A DNA stretch of 64,000 bases from Aliivibrio sifiae (GTDB taxonomy: Bacteria > Pseudomonadota > Gammaproteobacteria > Enterobacterales > Vibrionaceae): assembly GCF_002954705.1 (NCBI RefSeq), contig NZ_MSCO01000002.1, positions 1,350,829 through 1,414,828 on the forward strand, given 5' to 3'. Positions within the stretch are counted from its first letter, which is position 1; each line of letters starts with the position of its first letter. The translations under genes were made by a program, and so were the position numbers. The notes beneath the pieces were generated by a model that was given only the letters and a program-made list of their open reading frames with translations, was not told the origin of the DNA and ran no database searches. This document shows, piece after piece, positions 36,801 to 46,200 of this stretch.

Positions 36801-36966
36801 ACTTCCATTAGTTATCAGCTCGGGAGCTGGCTCTAATGCACGACATGCAATCGGTACATCGGTAATGGGCGGGATGATATCTGCGACTCTACTCGTTATC
36901 TTCTTTGTTCCTTTATTCTTTGTTGGTATACAAAAAATGATGTTGAAATTTAAAAAGCCATCATAG
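33862..36966 (+). CDS. RND multidrug efflux permease, AcrB/MexB type
   Basis: 1034 residues, normal for the HAE1 group. The sequence begins [18 protein letters not shown], the first membrane segment. The proton-relay Asp pair is in [14 protein letters not shown] in transmembrane segment 4, and twelve segments plus two large periplasmic loops are evident. It drives proton-coupled export of hydrophobic compounds from the periplasm and inner membrane. Its substrates cannot be told from sequence. It forms an operon with the adaptor gene and ends at a strong terminator. Confidence 0.94.
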   Translation: MSTFFLKRPIFAWVLAIVTMLLGVLSIKMLPIAQYPTIAPPAIQISANYQGASAKTVEDSVTQIIEQSMTGLDNLLYMSSISDSSGSASITLTFSSDTDPDIAQVQVQNNLQQATSGLPASVQSEGVSVRKSSSGFMSMITIYSPDGSMSGPDIQDYVNSYLKDPISRINGVGDVRVFGSSYAMRIWLDPAKLNSYNLTPSDIYSAVENQNSQVTVGQLGGTPSTKEQLINATITAQTLLSTVDEFQNILLKVNEDGSQVRLNNVARVELASEDLSVIPAYNGQETSGMGITLASGSNSLETQEAIDAKLAELSKSFPAGLVVDKAMDTNPFIQLSIEEVVKTLFEAIVLVFFVMLLFLQNVRATLIPTIAVPVVLLGTFGVVAMMGFTINTLTMFGLVLAIGLLVDDAIVVVENVERIMHEEGVSALEATEKSMGQITGALIGITMVLAVVFIPMAFMSGSTGAIYRQFSLTIVSAMVLSVMVALILTPVLCATLLKPKTKKEPNAFFSGFNRIFDACSNRYQQSVINVLNRPTRLILLYVALLVGTAGLYQTLPSSFLPDEDQGNFMIMTQLPNGSTVAQTKKVMEDINTYFQEEEKDTVRAVFNTAGFNQAGTGQNAGMSFIGLKDWSERTEKGQDVNSIIQRVMQKFQNYKGASIFAVNPPAIRELGQATGFDFYLEDNASLGHDKLVEARDQLLELANKNPILQKVRTNGLEDNAQFYLDIDYEKAKALGVNIQDVNSTLSIAWGSAYVNDFIDRGRSKKVYIQSDAEYRMTPEDINAWFVRNDQGKMVPLNTFTQSHWGKGSPQLVRYNGNSAIEIIGEAAPGYSTGDAIQAIEDIQAQLPDGIGISWTGMSYQELEAGNQAPFLYALSLLMVFLCLAALYESWTVPIAVILVVPLGVLGALTATYFRGLENDVYFQVGLLTTIGLSAKNAILIIEFAKELYEKGMGLTEAAIEACKMRLRPILMTSLAFILGVLPLVISSGAGSNARHAIGTSVMGGMISATLLVIFFVPLFFVGIQKMMLKFKKPS

Positions 36967-36985
36967 CAAATGAACAACCAGCGAT

Positions 36986-37025
36986 AAAAAAGCCCCATGA
37001 GCATTATACTCATCGGGCTTTTTTT
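36986..37025 (+). terminator. Terminator of the efflux operon
   Basis: aaaagccccatgag and ctcatcgggctttt form a 14-bp stem with one mismatch and a 7-base loop, followed by TTTTT on the plus strand. It starts 20 bases past the stop codon. Confidence 0.9.
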
Positions 37026-37122
37026 AAGAAAGGTAATCACTAAAGAGTTTATTAAAATTGATAATATGACCAGCTTCTTAACTGCATATTTAACTCAAAA
37101 AAATTCATTTTTCTCCAATCTA

Positions 37123-37443
37123 TTAATTAAAAAAGCTACGGTATCTCTGATCACATGCCTGTTTAACTTTCAATGATGCTATTTTATTTTTAGAGTTTTG
37201 AAGGTTATCAAGTAAGCATTGATTATAATTGGCATCCTTTTCTTCTAGCATAAAATTGTCCATATAAAGTTTCTCACACGCATTGGTTAGCATAATTGAA
37301 ACGCTAGGCTCTTCAGTCCCTGTAACATATTGAAAAATGCAATCTTGATATGCCTCTTTATCTTCTTTAGCTTGAACACTATTTGCAATAAATAGGCAAA
37401 GTAACATTAGCTTGAACTTATTCATGGTAATAAACTGACTCAT
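37123..37443 (-). CDS. Small secreted Cys-containing hypothetical protein
   Basis: 106 residues at most; an internal ATG at 37425 gives 100 residues and a cleaner signal peptide (MNKFKLMLLCLFIANSVQA). The mature part has four spaced Cys residues (DCIF, NACEKLY, QCLLDNL, QACDQRY) in a repeated pattern of two similar halves, suggesting two disulfides in the periplasm. I do not recognise the family. Neither start has a clear ribosome binding site. Confidence 0.65.
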   Translation of the reverse strand: MSQFITMNKFKLMLLCLFIANSVQAKEDKEAYQDCIFQYVTGTEEPSVSIMLTNACEKLYMDNFMLEEKDANYNQCLLDNLQNSKNKIASLKVKQACDQRYRSFFN

Positions 37444-37499
37444 TGAGTAAAAAAGACACTTATATTTAAGTAATGCCGATCAGTTAGTCACTTTATTGA

Positions 37500-37626
37500 G
37501 TAATTATGCACTATTTATTCAATGTCTAATAGATATGGCAAAGTACCCGTTAAGAGAGTGAAAGATAGATACAACAAGGGCTCCAGAATGATTGTAATAA
37601 ATTCGTCTGAAGCCCTTGTTTTTATT
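37500..37626 (+). ncRNA. Candidate small RNA ending in an orphan terminator
   Basis: No protein gene on the plus strand ends here, yet 37573-37626 forms a strong intrinsic terminator (see the next entry). The 70 or so bases before it hold no open frame. A transcript from about 37500 would be 100-130 nt long, a normal sRNA size. The promoter is not clear, so the 5' end is a guess. Confidence 0.3.
37573..37626 (+). terminator. Orphan intrinsic terminator
   Basis: aacaagggct (37573-37582) and agcccttgtt (37611-37620) pair perfectly over 10 bases, with further pairing of caga/tctg inside. TTTTATT follows on the plus strand. It lies between the divergent starts and ends of minus-strand genes, so its transcript is unaccounted for. 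Confidence 0.65.
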
Positions 37627-37760
37627 GATGTTCGCTTAACTGACTGGCATTACTTATATTTAAGTGTTAACTATACATAGAAGACTAACTGAAAAGGGCT
37701 ACAAATAAAAATTTATAACCCCTTTTTATATAAAGCAATTTAAAGACAGCTAAAAACTAT

Positions 37761-38900
37761 TTAATTAAACAGATACAAATACTCTCCATAGCCTTCTTTC
37801 TCTAAATCTGCTTTAGCAACAAAGCCCATGGCTGCAGAGTTCATACAGTAACGTAGCCCTGTAGGTTTAGGTCCATCACTAAAAACATGCCCTAAATGGG
37901 AATCTGCAAATTTACTGCGGATCTCGGTACGTTTACTAAATAATGAAAAATCGTCTTCTTCGGTTATGTAGGCTTTATTGATTGGCTTGGTAAAGCTTGG
38001 CCAGCCTGTGCCTGATTTGTATTTATCGGTTGATGAGAATAATGGCTCACCACTAACGATATCAACGTAAATACCCTCGGCTTTATTATCCCAATACTCA
38101 TTCTTAAATGGACGTTCTGTTCCCTCTTCTTGCGTTACATAATATTGCTTATCCGTCAGCATTTTCTTAATTTCTGACTCTGATGGCTTAGCATATGGCT
38201 TAACATTTTGAGCTATCTTTTGCTCATCAATATACTGACGTAATGTTTTTGGGTTATCTTCTCTGTCTTCACCAAAAACCAAATCTAGGTATTTATCACG
38301 CCCAGATCCGTGACGATAGTATTTATAACGAATAGGATTACGTTTGTAATAATCTTGATGATAATCTTCTGCCGGCCAAAACTTTTTAAACTCAATTAAC
38401 TCTGTAGCTAAAGGCTTTGGATAGACTTTCGCAGCATCAATCTCATTCATAAACTCCTGAGCAATCACTTGCTGATCTTCATTATGGAAAAAGATAGCTG
38501 GACGATATTGTGGACCTCTATCCACAAATGAGCCTTTACTATCCGTTGGATCCATATGTCTAAATAGCTGATCAAGCACTTGCTCATAGCTAACGACCTT
38601 AGGATCAAACGTCACTTGAATTACTTCAATATGACCTAATTTTCCTGATGACACTTGTTTGTAGGTTGGGTTTTCAAGCTCTCCTCCTGAATAACCAGAA
38701 ACCACATCCACCACCCCATCTAATTTTTCTAAATCAGATTCCGTACACCAAAAACACCCCCCCGCTAATGTAGCAACTTCGTAATTTCCATTCATTGGTT
38801 TAGACATATTGTCATCCGCAGTTGAAAAGAAACTCGTCATGGCAGCAAAAAATGAAGCGAACAGTAGAGCAGCTGTTGTAATTTTTAATCGGGATCTCAT
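37761..38900 (-). CDS. msrAB: Periplasmic methionine sulfoxide reductase MsrA-MsrB fusion
   Basis: 379 residues. An N-terminal signal or anchor (about residues 5-27) is followed by MsrA with the catalytic loop GCFWC (Cys49), then MsrB with [25 protein letters not shown] and RYCMNSAA holding the catalytic Cys. The CxxC zinc motifs of some MsrB proteins are absent. It repairs both stereoisomers of oxidised methionine in exported proteins. No thioredoxin-like electron-donor domain is fused. The site AGAGG lies before the ATG. It is divergent from the peptidase gene. Confidence 0.93.
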   Translation of the reverse strand: MRSRLKITTAALLFASFFAAMTSFFSTADDNMSKPMNGNYEVATLAGGCFWCTESDLEKLDGVVDVVSGYSGGELENPTYKQVSSGKLGHIEVIQVTFDPKVVSYEQVLDQLFRHMDPTDSKGSFVDRGPQYRPAIFFHNEDQQVIAQEFMNEIDAAKVYPKPLATELIEFKKFWPAEDYHQDYYKRNPIRYKYYRHGSGRDKYLDLVFGEDREDNPKTLRQYIDEQKIAQNVKPYAKPSESEIKKMLTDKQYYVTQEEGTERPFKNEYWDNKAEGIYVDIVSGEPLFSSTDKYKSGTGWPSFTKPINKAYITEEDDFSLFSKRTEIRSKFADSHLGHVFSDGPKPTGLRYCMNSAAMGFVAKADLEKEGYGEYLYLFN

Positions 38901-39127
38901 ATCAACCTCTTTATGGTTTCTTATTAATATAGTTATCAGAGTGATGTGCTTTGAAAAAGTTGCAATTTGTTATTAAATATTAATTCTGTGTTATAGCTTT
39001 TCGTTATTAAGATATAGCTCATAAATATGATAGTGCTGTCGGACGATTTATTGATTCAGTGCATCTTTCTAAGCAATTTCTTTGGTTAGAGTGGTTTTCT
39101 GTTCCCTTTCAATATAGAAGATAAATC

Positions 39128-40234
39128 ATGACTCAAGTGAATCAAGAGCGTTTAATTAATCACTTTCTAGATATTGTTCAAATCGACAGTGAATCAAAAA
39201 ATGAAAAAGCGATTGCAGAAGCACTTGCAGAACAACTAGGTGAACTAGGCTTTACCGTCACTAAATTACCCGTGCCTGAGCACGTATCAAACGGCTTTAA
39301 TATTTACGCAAGATTAGAAGGCGAATTAGAGGGCAGCATTGTATTTAGCTCGCACATGGACACAGTAACTCCGGGTAATGGCATTGAACCTATCATTGAA
39401 GATGGTGTGATCCGCTCTAAAGGTAACACAGTGCTTGGCGGTGATGATAAATCAGGTATCTCAGCGGTAATGGAAGCGGTGCGTGTTATCAAAGAAACAA
39501 ATCAAGCACACAAAACGATTGAACTTGCGTTTACGGTTTATGAAGAAGGTGGTTTACACGGTTCTAAAAACTACGATATGAGCTACATTCAATCTAACCA
39601 CGCTATTGTATTAGATTCAGGCGGCCCTATCGGTACAATCATTACCTCTGCTCCTGGTCAACAAAACCTAAAAGTAACCATCACAGGTCGTCCTGCACAC
39701 GCAGGTTTAGCGCCAGAAGAAGGCATTAATGCCCTAACGGTTGCCGCGGATGCAATCATGAACATGACGCTTGCACGTATTGATGAAGAAACTACGGCAA
39801 ATATCGGTGTGGTTCATGGTGGTCAAGCAACCAACATCGTTATGCCTGAGCTATACATTGAAGGTGAAGCCCGTTCTCTTGATGATGTGAAACTGGCAAA
39901 ACAAGTTGAACACATGGAAACAACCTTTAAAGCTGCTACTGATAAACATGGTGCAGAAATCGAGATCATCTCTACTCGTGCTTATAACGCGTATAAAATT
40001 TCAGACGATAATGCACATGTTGCAAGCATTAAAGAAGCGTTTGAGAGCATTAACATTAACCCATTCACTAAATCTACTGGTGGTGGCTCTGATGCAAACG
40101 TATTTAATGAAAAAGGCTTAACAACGGTTAACCTTTCTACGGGAATGTCTAAAGTACACACCACTGAAGAGTTTATTAAAGTATCAGATATGGTTGATAT
40201 CACTCGTTTCTTAACGGCGTATTTAACTCGTTAA
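39128..40234 (+). CDS. M20-family zinc peptidase, PepT-like
   Basis: A 368-residue cytoplasmic metallopeptidase. The metal and catalytic motifs are SSHMDTV (His ligand and catalytic Asp), GGDDKSGI (bridging Asp), YEEGGLHGS (general-base Glu and ligand Glu) and a late HTTEEF His. It is shorter than true PepT (about 408 residues) and fits the PepT-like group of M20 peptidases, presumed aminotripeptidases or dipeptidases. It is a single gene with its own terminator. Confidence 0.88.
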   Translation: MTQVNQERLINHFLDIVQIDSESKNEKAIAEALAEQLGELGFTVTKLPVPEHVSNGFNIYARLEGELEGSIVFSSHMDTVTPGNGIEPIIEDGVIRSKGNTVLGGDDKSGISAVMEAVRVIKETNQAHKTIELAFTVYEEGGLHGSKNYDMSYIQSNHAIVLDSGGPIGTIITSAPGQQNLKVTITGRPAHAGLAPEEGINALTVAADAIMNMTLARIDEETTANIGVVHGGQATNIVMPELYIEGEARSLDDVKLAKQVEHMETTFKAATDKHGAEIEIISTRAYNAYKISDDNAHVASIKEAFESININPFTKSTGGGSDANVFNEKGLTTVNLSTGMSKVHTTEEFIKVSDMVDITRFLTAYLTR

Positions 40235-40262
40235 CTACCGACTTTGGTTGATACATAAATGG

Positions 40263-40297
40263 AAGAGCGACTCCAACTGAGAGTCGCTCTTTTTTTA
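40263..40297 (+). terminator. Terminator of the M20 peptidase gene
   Basis: aagagcgactc and gagtcgctctt form a perfect 11-bp stem with a 7-base loop, followed by six more T residues. Confidence 0.9.
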
Positions 40298-40490
40298 TGA
40301 AATTACCAGAGAAAAAGAAAGTGAAAAATCCCGTTAAAAATGAGAAGCCAACGGTAGATTGTTTTCTAAAATCCCTTATTATTGATAAATAACAATAATG
40401 AAAAAAACTTTTATTATTGTGTCTAAAAAACAAGTAAATGGTTACATCTAGCGGTCATTATCATTGATATTTCAATAAGGTAGGTGCAAC

Positions 40491-40661
40491 ATGAACATAC
40501 CAAAAACAACAATCTTCTACGTCATCGCGTTTATTTTGATCAGTATCATAGGTTTTAGGGTTTATATGATTAAACAACAATTAATCCAGATAAATGAACA
40601 CGTCCCTACCCAATCAGAAGCAACTCATATCTATGACTATTTACTCTTGAATCAACGTTAA
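40491..40661 (+). CDS. Small single-pass membrane protein
   Basis: A 56-residue frame with a strong site (AGGTAGGTG, 5 bases before the ATG). One hydrophobic helix (residues about 8-22) is followed by a short polar tail ending LLLNQR. The family is not recognised. It is too short for standard gene callers, and the ribosome binding site is the main support. Confidence 0.55.
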   Translation: MNIPKTTIFYVIAFILISIIGFRVYMIKQQLIQINEHVPTQSEATHIYDYLLLNQR

Positions 40662-40807
40662 TGTATTTATTCATTGAGCGATGATTACGATTAAAAGAAC
40701 AAGATAAAAATTAGAAACAATTCACGGAATTACCTTACAGAATAAAAGCTGTTATCAAACCCAGTTATGATGCCTTTTTACGATATTTTCATATTAAAGG
40801 ATTATTT

Positions 40808-41023
40808 ATGAACTTCGTTGACGGTGTATTACACATCGAGTCATTTCTTGCTATTACACTTGGGATAATTGTTATTTTCGCAATTCTTCATTACGCAACA
40901 CAGGTTGATGTCTCTTTTGATTATTTATATAGCCACTGTTTAACTCAAGATTGTGAATATTATAGTTCTGATACGTATATATTTTTTGGAGCTCTCATAA
41001 ATACATTGCAGATAAAAAACTAG
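40808..41023 (+). pseudogene. Truncated membrane protein, 5' end only
   Basis: It has a good site (AAAGGATT) and an N-terminal hydrophobic segment (MNFVDGVLHIESFLAITLGIIVIF) that looks like the start of a multi-pass transporter. The rest of the 71-residue frame has no transporter character and runs into a decayed insertion sequence from about 41000. I read it as a gene cut after its first membrane helix. A glutamate-symporter-like origin is possible but not shown. Confidence 0.45.
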
Positions 41024-41212
41024 TGGCAGCCACTGGAGAACTCAAAATAATAAAGAGGGCCAGTTAATTCATTCAAAGATTTAAACATTTACGAGTGTTA
41101 AATTAAGAAACAATTCGATTTCTAGTTGTACAATTCTAAACACACAATAATACAAAGAGACCCACCTTCATAATTCAATTATAAGTAATTATATTATCAA
41201 CTTAGATCATCC
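41000..41212 (+). mobile_element. Highly decayed 3' remnant of IS6-family element (type B)
   Basis: It aligns with gaps to the end of the intact element: the bases encoding IKKLIVAAGG, then IQGFESLRMLNKGQFDFW, then the spacer and right end ttatcaact(c/t)aga. Many substitutions and small deletions make this the oldest copy in the window. It lies 100 bases beyond the distal end of the T6SS locus. Confidence 0.65.
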
Positions 41213-41312
41213 CCCCCTATCAAACGAGCATCATCATCAAATACAAAAAATTCAACGATGATGCCAAAATTAAACAACCTGTTTAACGCATTATATTCTA
41301 TTTTTTTTCGAG

Positions 41313-42236
41313 TTATAGCTCTTCATATAAATCATCAACTCCCGAAGTTAAAAAGCAATTAACAAACCTCTTTTCTTCTTCATAAATAGTAAGAAAATTA
41401 ATAAGTTCATCCATCTCAATAAAGTTTGTAGCTAAATCAATTACGGTTCCTGAATGGTTACAATTAAAATTGGAACCAATTTTGATTATATAATGTTTGC
41501 CTACTAAGGATTTAAGCTTTGAAACTCGAGAAGCTCGGTTATTTATTAGATCATTCTGAAGAGGTTCATATGGGCAATCTGCTATACAAAAGTCAACATC
41601 AGACCTGGCTTGTAAAGCTTTTAAGTTCTTTGCTATTTGTTCAAAATTTTTATAAGTTTTTGTTGTCCCCATAAAAGTCGATTGACTTACAGGCTTTACT
41701 CGGGACTTCACAGCTGTCTTCATGGCGAGATTAATTGCACTTGAAGCTAAATCTTCTGCTGATTTTTCGCAAATCAGTCTTCCTGCTATTTTCGCATTAC
41801 TCGATATGTTGCTTAAATCAGGAAACAATGTAGCCATTGTACTTCCAACATCTGCTCCTGAACCTTTAATTGCTAAATATCCTGTATTTCGAATAATAGC
41901 ATCAGTAAAGGGCATTGCTCGAGGCTTGCTTAAGTCGTCATTTTTTTCATTAATCCATATTTTTATGTTTTTATAAGCATCAGTTGTATAGATTGATTTA
42001 CTACCTCGTTTATAAATAATAATAAGTTGTTCAATTATACTATGTAATGAACCGGCTAATACTATATCCGAAACGGATACATCATACTTGCTCATTTTAA
42101 TAAAACTAAGAGGTAAAGGTCTCTTAAATGCAAGTTTATTCCTAGGATCTAAGTGAGATACTCCCCCGTTCGTTTCATAATAAATATTAGCATCAGGAGA
42201 TACTTTTTTCATAACTGCTTTTTTTAAATCTAGCAT
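41313..42236 (-). CDS. Unknown protein at the distal end of the T6SS locus
   Basis: 307 residues, soluble, with no signal peptide and no family I recognise. The middle has a Gly/Ala-rich helical stretch (AIKGSGADVGSTMATLF), and the C-terminal part has a Cys cluster (VDFCIADCPYEP, NFNCNHSG) that could bind metal or form disulfides. There is no clear ribosome binding site. It is on the same strand as the T6SS genes, 419 bases after the kinase, so it may have its own promoter. It could be an effector, an immunity or regulatory protein, or a passenger gene. Confidence 0.55.
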   Translation of the reverse strand: MLDLKKAVMKKVSPDANIYYETNGGVSHLDPRNKLAFKRPLPLSFIKMSKYDVSVSDIVLAGSLHSIIEQLIIIYKRGSKSIYTTDAYKNIKIWINEKNDDLSKPRAMPFTDAIIRNTGYLAIKGSGADVGSTMATLFPDLSNISSNAKIAGRLICEKSAEDLASSAINLAMKTAVKSRVKPVSQSTFMGTTKTYKNFEQIAKNLKALQARSDVDFCIADCPYEPLQNDLINNRASRVSKLKSLVGKHYIIKIGSNFNCNHSGTVIDLATNFIEMDELINFLTIYEEEKRFVNCFLTSGVDDLYEEL

Positions 42237-42655
42237 ATATTCTCTCTATTTTTAACAAGTTAAATGGGATTTATTGGTGTTATTTTTAGATTAATTACTT
42301 AATATAACATTTTAAGATATTTACCATGTATAATCAGGAAGAAACTAAACAACTATTCTTCAAAAAATATCAATGAAGTCACACTTGCTTTATGAATCAA
42401 CATTAATTTTTTATTTAAAGTTATTTACCACTCAAATACATAGCATTCTTTTACATTCCTAAAAAATAAAATTTTATTTACTCGACACCTCCTTATTATT
42501 TATATATTTTAATTTAGCATAGCCTCATATTAGTATGTATAAACTTAAAAAATAGTTAACAAATGCATATAAACTCTATAAAGCACATAGAACTCCCTCC
42601 TTTTAGAATTAAAAGCTCTTGTGAAGTACATATTTAGTACTTGTCACATAATTAT
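42237..42655. other. AT-rich spacer between the kinase and the unknown gene
   Basis: 419 very AT-rich bases with no open frame of note and no clear terminator for the T6SS transcript. It presumably holds the promoter of the 41313-42236 gene, but no convincing boxes stand out. Confidence 0.4.
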
Positions 42656-43162
42656 TTACACCCACTTCATAAGTACATTTCTAATATACTTTGCTTTTTT
42701 TTCAACTTTTGGTTCAATTTTTATATCTATTAATTGTTCAATCATTTTAATTAATGCATACCAATCATCCCCTTTTTTTACTAATCCTTTTCCTTGTAAT
42801 TGTGAAGGGCTTGCAAACGATGGAGTTGCTTGCCAACATGATAGTGTTTCCCGAGAAGTTCCTATACGGTAACTTGCACCAAAATCAACTAATCGAATCG
42901 AATCAAGTGCTGGAATAAACAAAATATTCGACGGTTTGATATCCCCATGTACCCATCCTTTATCATGGCAATGTTTTATTGCCCTAATAATATTAGGTAG
43001 TATCCATGTAAGCTGTTTTACATGTTCCTTATTAAAAGTACTTAATGGTTTTGCTGTTGAGTCATATTCAAAATAAATAACACCATTTGTGGTATCTAAC
43101 ATTAGTGGTTTTTTAACATAAAATCCTGCACATTCATTTACAGCTTGCCACTCTCTTTCCAT
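42656..43162 (-). CDS. T6SS-associated Ser/Thr protein kinase, N-terminus uncertain
   Basis: 168 residues from the only in-frame ATG. The catalytic loop HGDIKPSN (72-79) and DFG (93-95) are intact, with a late WYAL segment of the kinase C-lobe. The N-lobe is nearly absent from this start. The frame stays open for 38 codons upstream, to the tssM stop codon in the same frame, and includes AAGGAG at 43259-43264, but no ATG, GTG or TTG follows it. The real gene may start at a non-standard codon or may have lost its start. By analogy to PpkA it would phosphorylate the FHA protein encoded four genes upstream. No PppA phosphatase is seen. Confidence 0.7.
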   Translation of the reverse strand: MEREWQAVNECAGFYVKKPLMLDTTNGVIYFEYDSTAKPLSTFNKEHVKQLTWILPNIIRAIKHCHDKGWVHGDIKPSNILFIPALDSIRLVDFGASYRIGTSRETLSCWQATPSFASPSQLQGKGLVKKGDDWYALIKMIEQLIDIKIEPKVEKKAKYIRNVLMKWV

Positions 43163-43276
43163 GTCTTTTGAGTCAACATAATACTTCCCTATCTTAGATA
43201 AATCCCAATTTCCATCGTCTAATAAAAAACAATAAGAAAAGGATTTATAAGAAAATAACTCCTTTGAATTAATAAT

Positions 43277-46200
43277 TTATAATTGTCTTGGTAATGCAAA
43301 AGAGGTAAACAATGATTTATTAAAGCTCTGATTGGCATCTCTCAAGGTGTAATCAAGAATAATACTATTGTCTCCAACTTTATACTTTAGCTTATAGATC
43401 AAGCGATCGGATGTCGCACTTGAATACCCATCAAATAGAGCTCTAAATAATGCCCACTGACCAGTGTATGATCGAGTTGCAATACGATTTCCACCTTGAT
43501 AAAAATTAGTGGTAAGGTAACCATCAATTCCAGTTGTTGGCCAATTAAGATCTGTCCATATTCTTGGTCCGTGGCGGTAGCTAAAGATACTTTCTGATTC
43601 ACGAATTTGAAAATCAGTGACAGCAGTACTCATAGAGTTAGGTCTAACTGCAAACTTCAAGGCTAACTCTTGCCCCGCAGCCCCAAAGAAAGTTTGAGTT
43701 AACTTATGTGATTGACGCAGTTGAGCCAACATTTTATTACTAATAGGTAATGCCAAACCATCAATCGTCTTGCGCTTCAACGTCCCATTATCCCAATAAA
43801 CAAAAGGTTTTAACTGTTCATTAATAAACTTATCGACTAGCCCTTCTGGTTTAAAAAATTGAGCAAAATCATTCAGAGCAACTTCACCGCGACCATTTAA
43901 TGCAAATGGAAAACGTCCTTCAATTGCTGAACCATAAAACTGATATACCTGTTCGAGCCATTGTTGATTTAAATAACCAACGCTACCATTAATGACTTGA
44001 CTCCACGCTTTTTGTGATAAGTCTTTGGCCCATAGAGCAACTTGACTAGGTGCTTTTGCACCTTGACGTTGAAACTGAACAATCGCGTCTTGACTACCCG
44101 CAGCGTGTGCTAAAGCATATTCATGCATCATTTGAGCGGGGTCTGAACTCGATAATGCAACATCGAAATAAGTGCTCAAAGAGTCAAACTCTTGAATTAA
44201 GCTATCAAGAGGAATCGCCGTTCCTGCTTTTCCATTTCCATTTACGTAATTTCCATACTCAATAAAGGCTTCATTGACGACATAAGACGGCTGTAAACGT
44301 AACAATTTACCACCTACAGCACGGTTTATTTTATCTGCTTTACTTAAGCCTTTAGCCACTTTCTTAAAACCAAGTTGGCTAGCTATTTCTTTATTCCCCT
44401 TAGTATCAGGTTGTTCCTCTACTGCTAATGTCGTGTTGACAATAAGCGCTCCAAGTACATCAAGAACAGGACTTGTTGCTGGTTCTCGCGCATTTTTTAA
44501 TGAATAAGCAAATTCAGCCTGAGAATTAAAATTTTTAACTTGAATATTGTTAACTAAGTCTTTCCAATAATAAATATAATCAGCAAAATATAGACGTTGT
44601 ATCTGCTTACTTAATTCGGTTAACTCTGTTACCGATGCACCAGTCATATTTCCTTGAATCTCTTTAAATTCTCTTAATTGACGGCGTAAAAGTTCTGATT
44701 TCGCAGTTAAGTCAATTGAACTATATCCTTGCTTTGTATATATTTCAGGAATCAAATAACCATGAAAATCATTTGAAAACTCAAAGATAGTGTCAAATTT
44801 ATCCCCAAGTTGACGACGAATATCAACCTGACTACGATATTTTGGCAACTCTTTTATACGAGCATAAATAAGACGCTCTGGAGATAGCTCCTTTAAATTA
44901 TTAGTTGCTGCCGCAATAAGTGCATTATTTGGTTCTAAACGATCCTGATAATTACTATTAAACAAATCCGTTATTAATAGCGATAAAGCATTAATGTCAT
45001 CTGATGAAATATCACCTTGGTCTTTCATATTATCGATAAGATAAGTTTGAATTTCATTAATATCTAGGCGCTGAGCGTCAAACAGCATTTGGTAATAACG
45101 TAATACTTCAAATATTTTACTTGGATTGCCTAAACTTACAAATACATACAATTCTGAACTAATTAACTCTTCAATTTTTGGCAGTAAAATTAAATTAAGT
45201 TGTTCTTCGTAAAATTCATAAATACGGTCAGCAGTTTTACTTTGTTTAATGCTGACTTGTTGATACCAAACTTTAGGTTTAACTCCCTTCTCTGAAACAT
45301 CTCTTAATTCGTTAAGTAATACAATGATATCTGAAGTTGAATAATTATTACCAAGACGTTTTACATCATTACTGTATAACTTTAATTGCGTCATAGCATC
45401 TGCACGCCATTGTTCATCTTGATTCCAATTATTTTTTAATAAAACACCAGCATAGAAAATCGTCCCTACAACCAGTAAAACCATTGCACTTCGTACTACA
45501 AGATAACCTGAATGACGAAGTTCATTCACACCTGTAATACCTTTTTCTGGCAAAATAACATTGCTAAATAAACGAGTTGAGAAATAACTACGACGGCTTG
45601 ATTTTTGCTCACGATGACTTTGAGAGTTAAACTCTGTTCGCTCAGCGATAACTTGCGTTAATAAGTCATGCTCTCTGCCTTTTTGACCGGACGACGATAA
45701 ATAAGCACCACGGATCCATACAGCTTCACGAACTCGATTTTCATGACCAATATCTGCCAATAACTCATTAACTCGTTCAAGAAAAATACGCAATTGATAA
45801 GGTAAAGCAATTACGGAGTTCGACTTTTCACTATTAATATTACGTAATAACCCAAATTGCTGCTGAGCAACGGATTTAATTAGATCTTTACTTTGTTCTT
45901 CAAATTGGTATTTATCAAAACGACGAGATTCTGTACATGGGAAGGTCATCCCAAATGGGTTCTCAACATCACAACTCGAAAAGCCTTCAAAAAACTCAAC
46001 AAAATCAGCAATGGTATCTGCTTTTGAAAAAACACTATATACAGGAAGTGCTAGATCTAACATTCCTCCCATTGACAAAATGGCTTCTTGATAAATATTG
46101 CTTAATTTTTGACGATCCTTTCGATCACTTTCAAGTAAACGGTCACAACCAATAACTAAAATAGCACCATTTAGACCTTGACGAGGACGGTATTTTAATA

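Noticed and set aside
40440-40490. Fur-box-like site before the 56-residue membrane gene
   Set aside because: tcattatcattgata matches only about nine or ten positions of the consensus and breaks the dyad, which is expected by chance in this AT-rich DNA.
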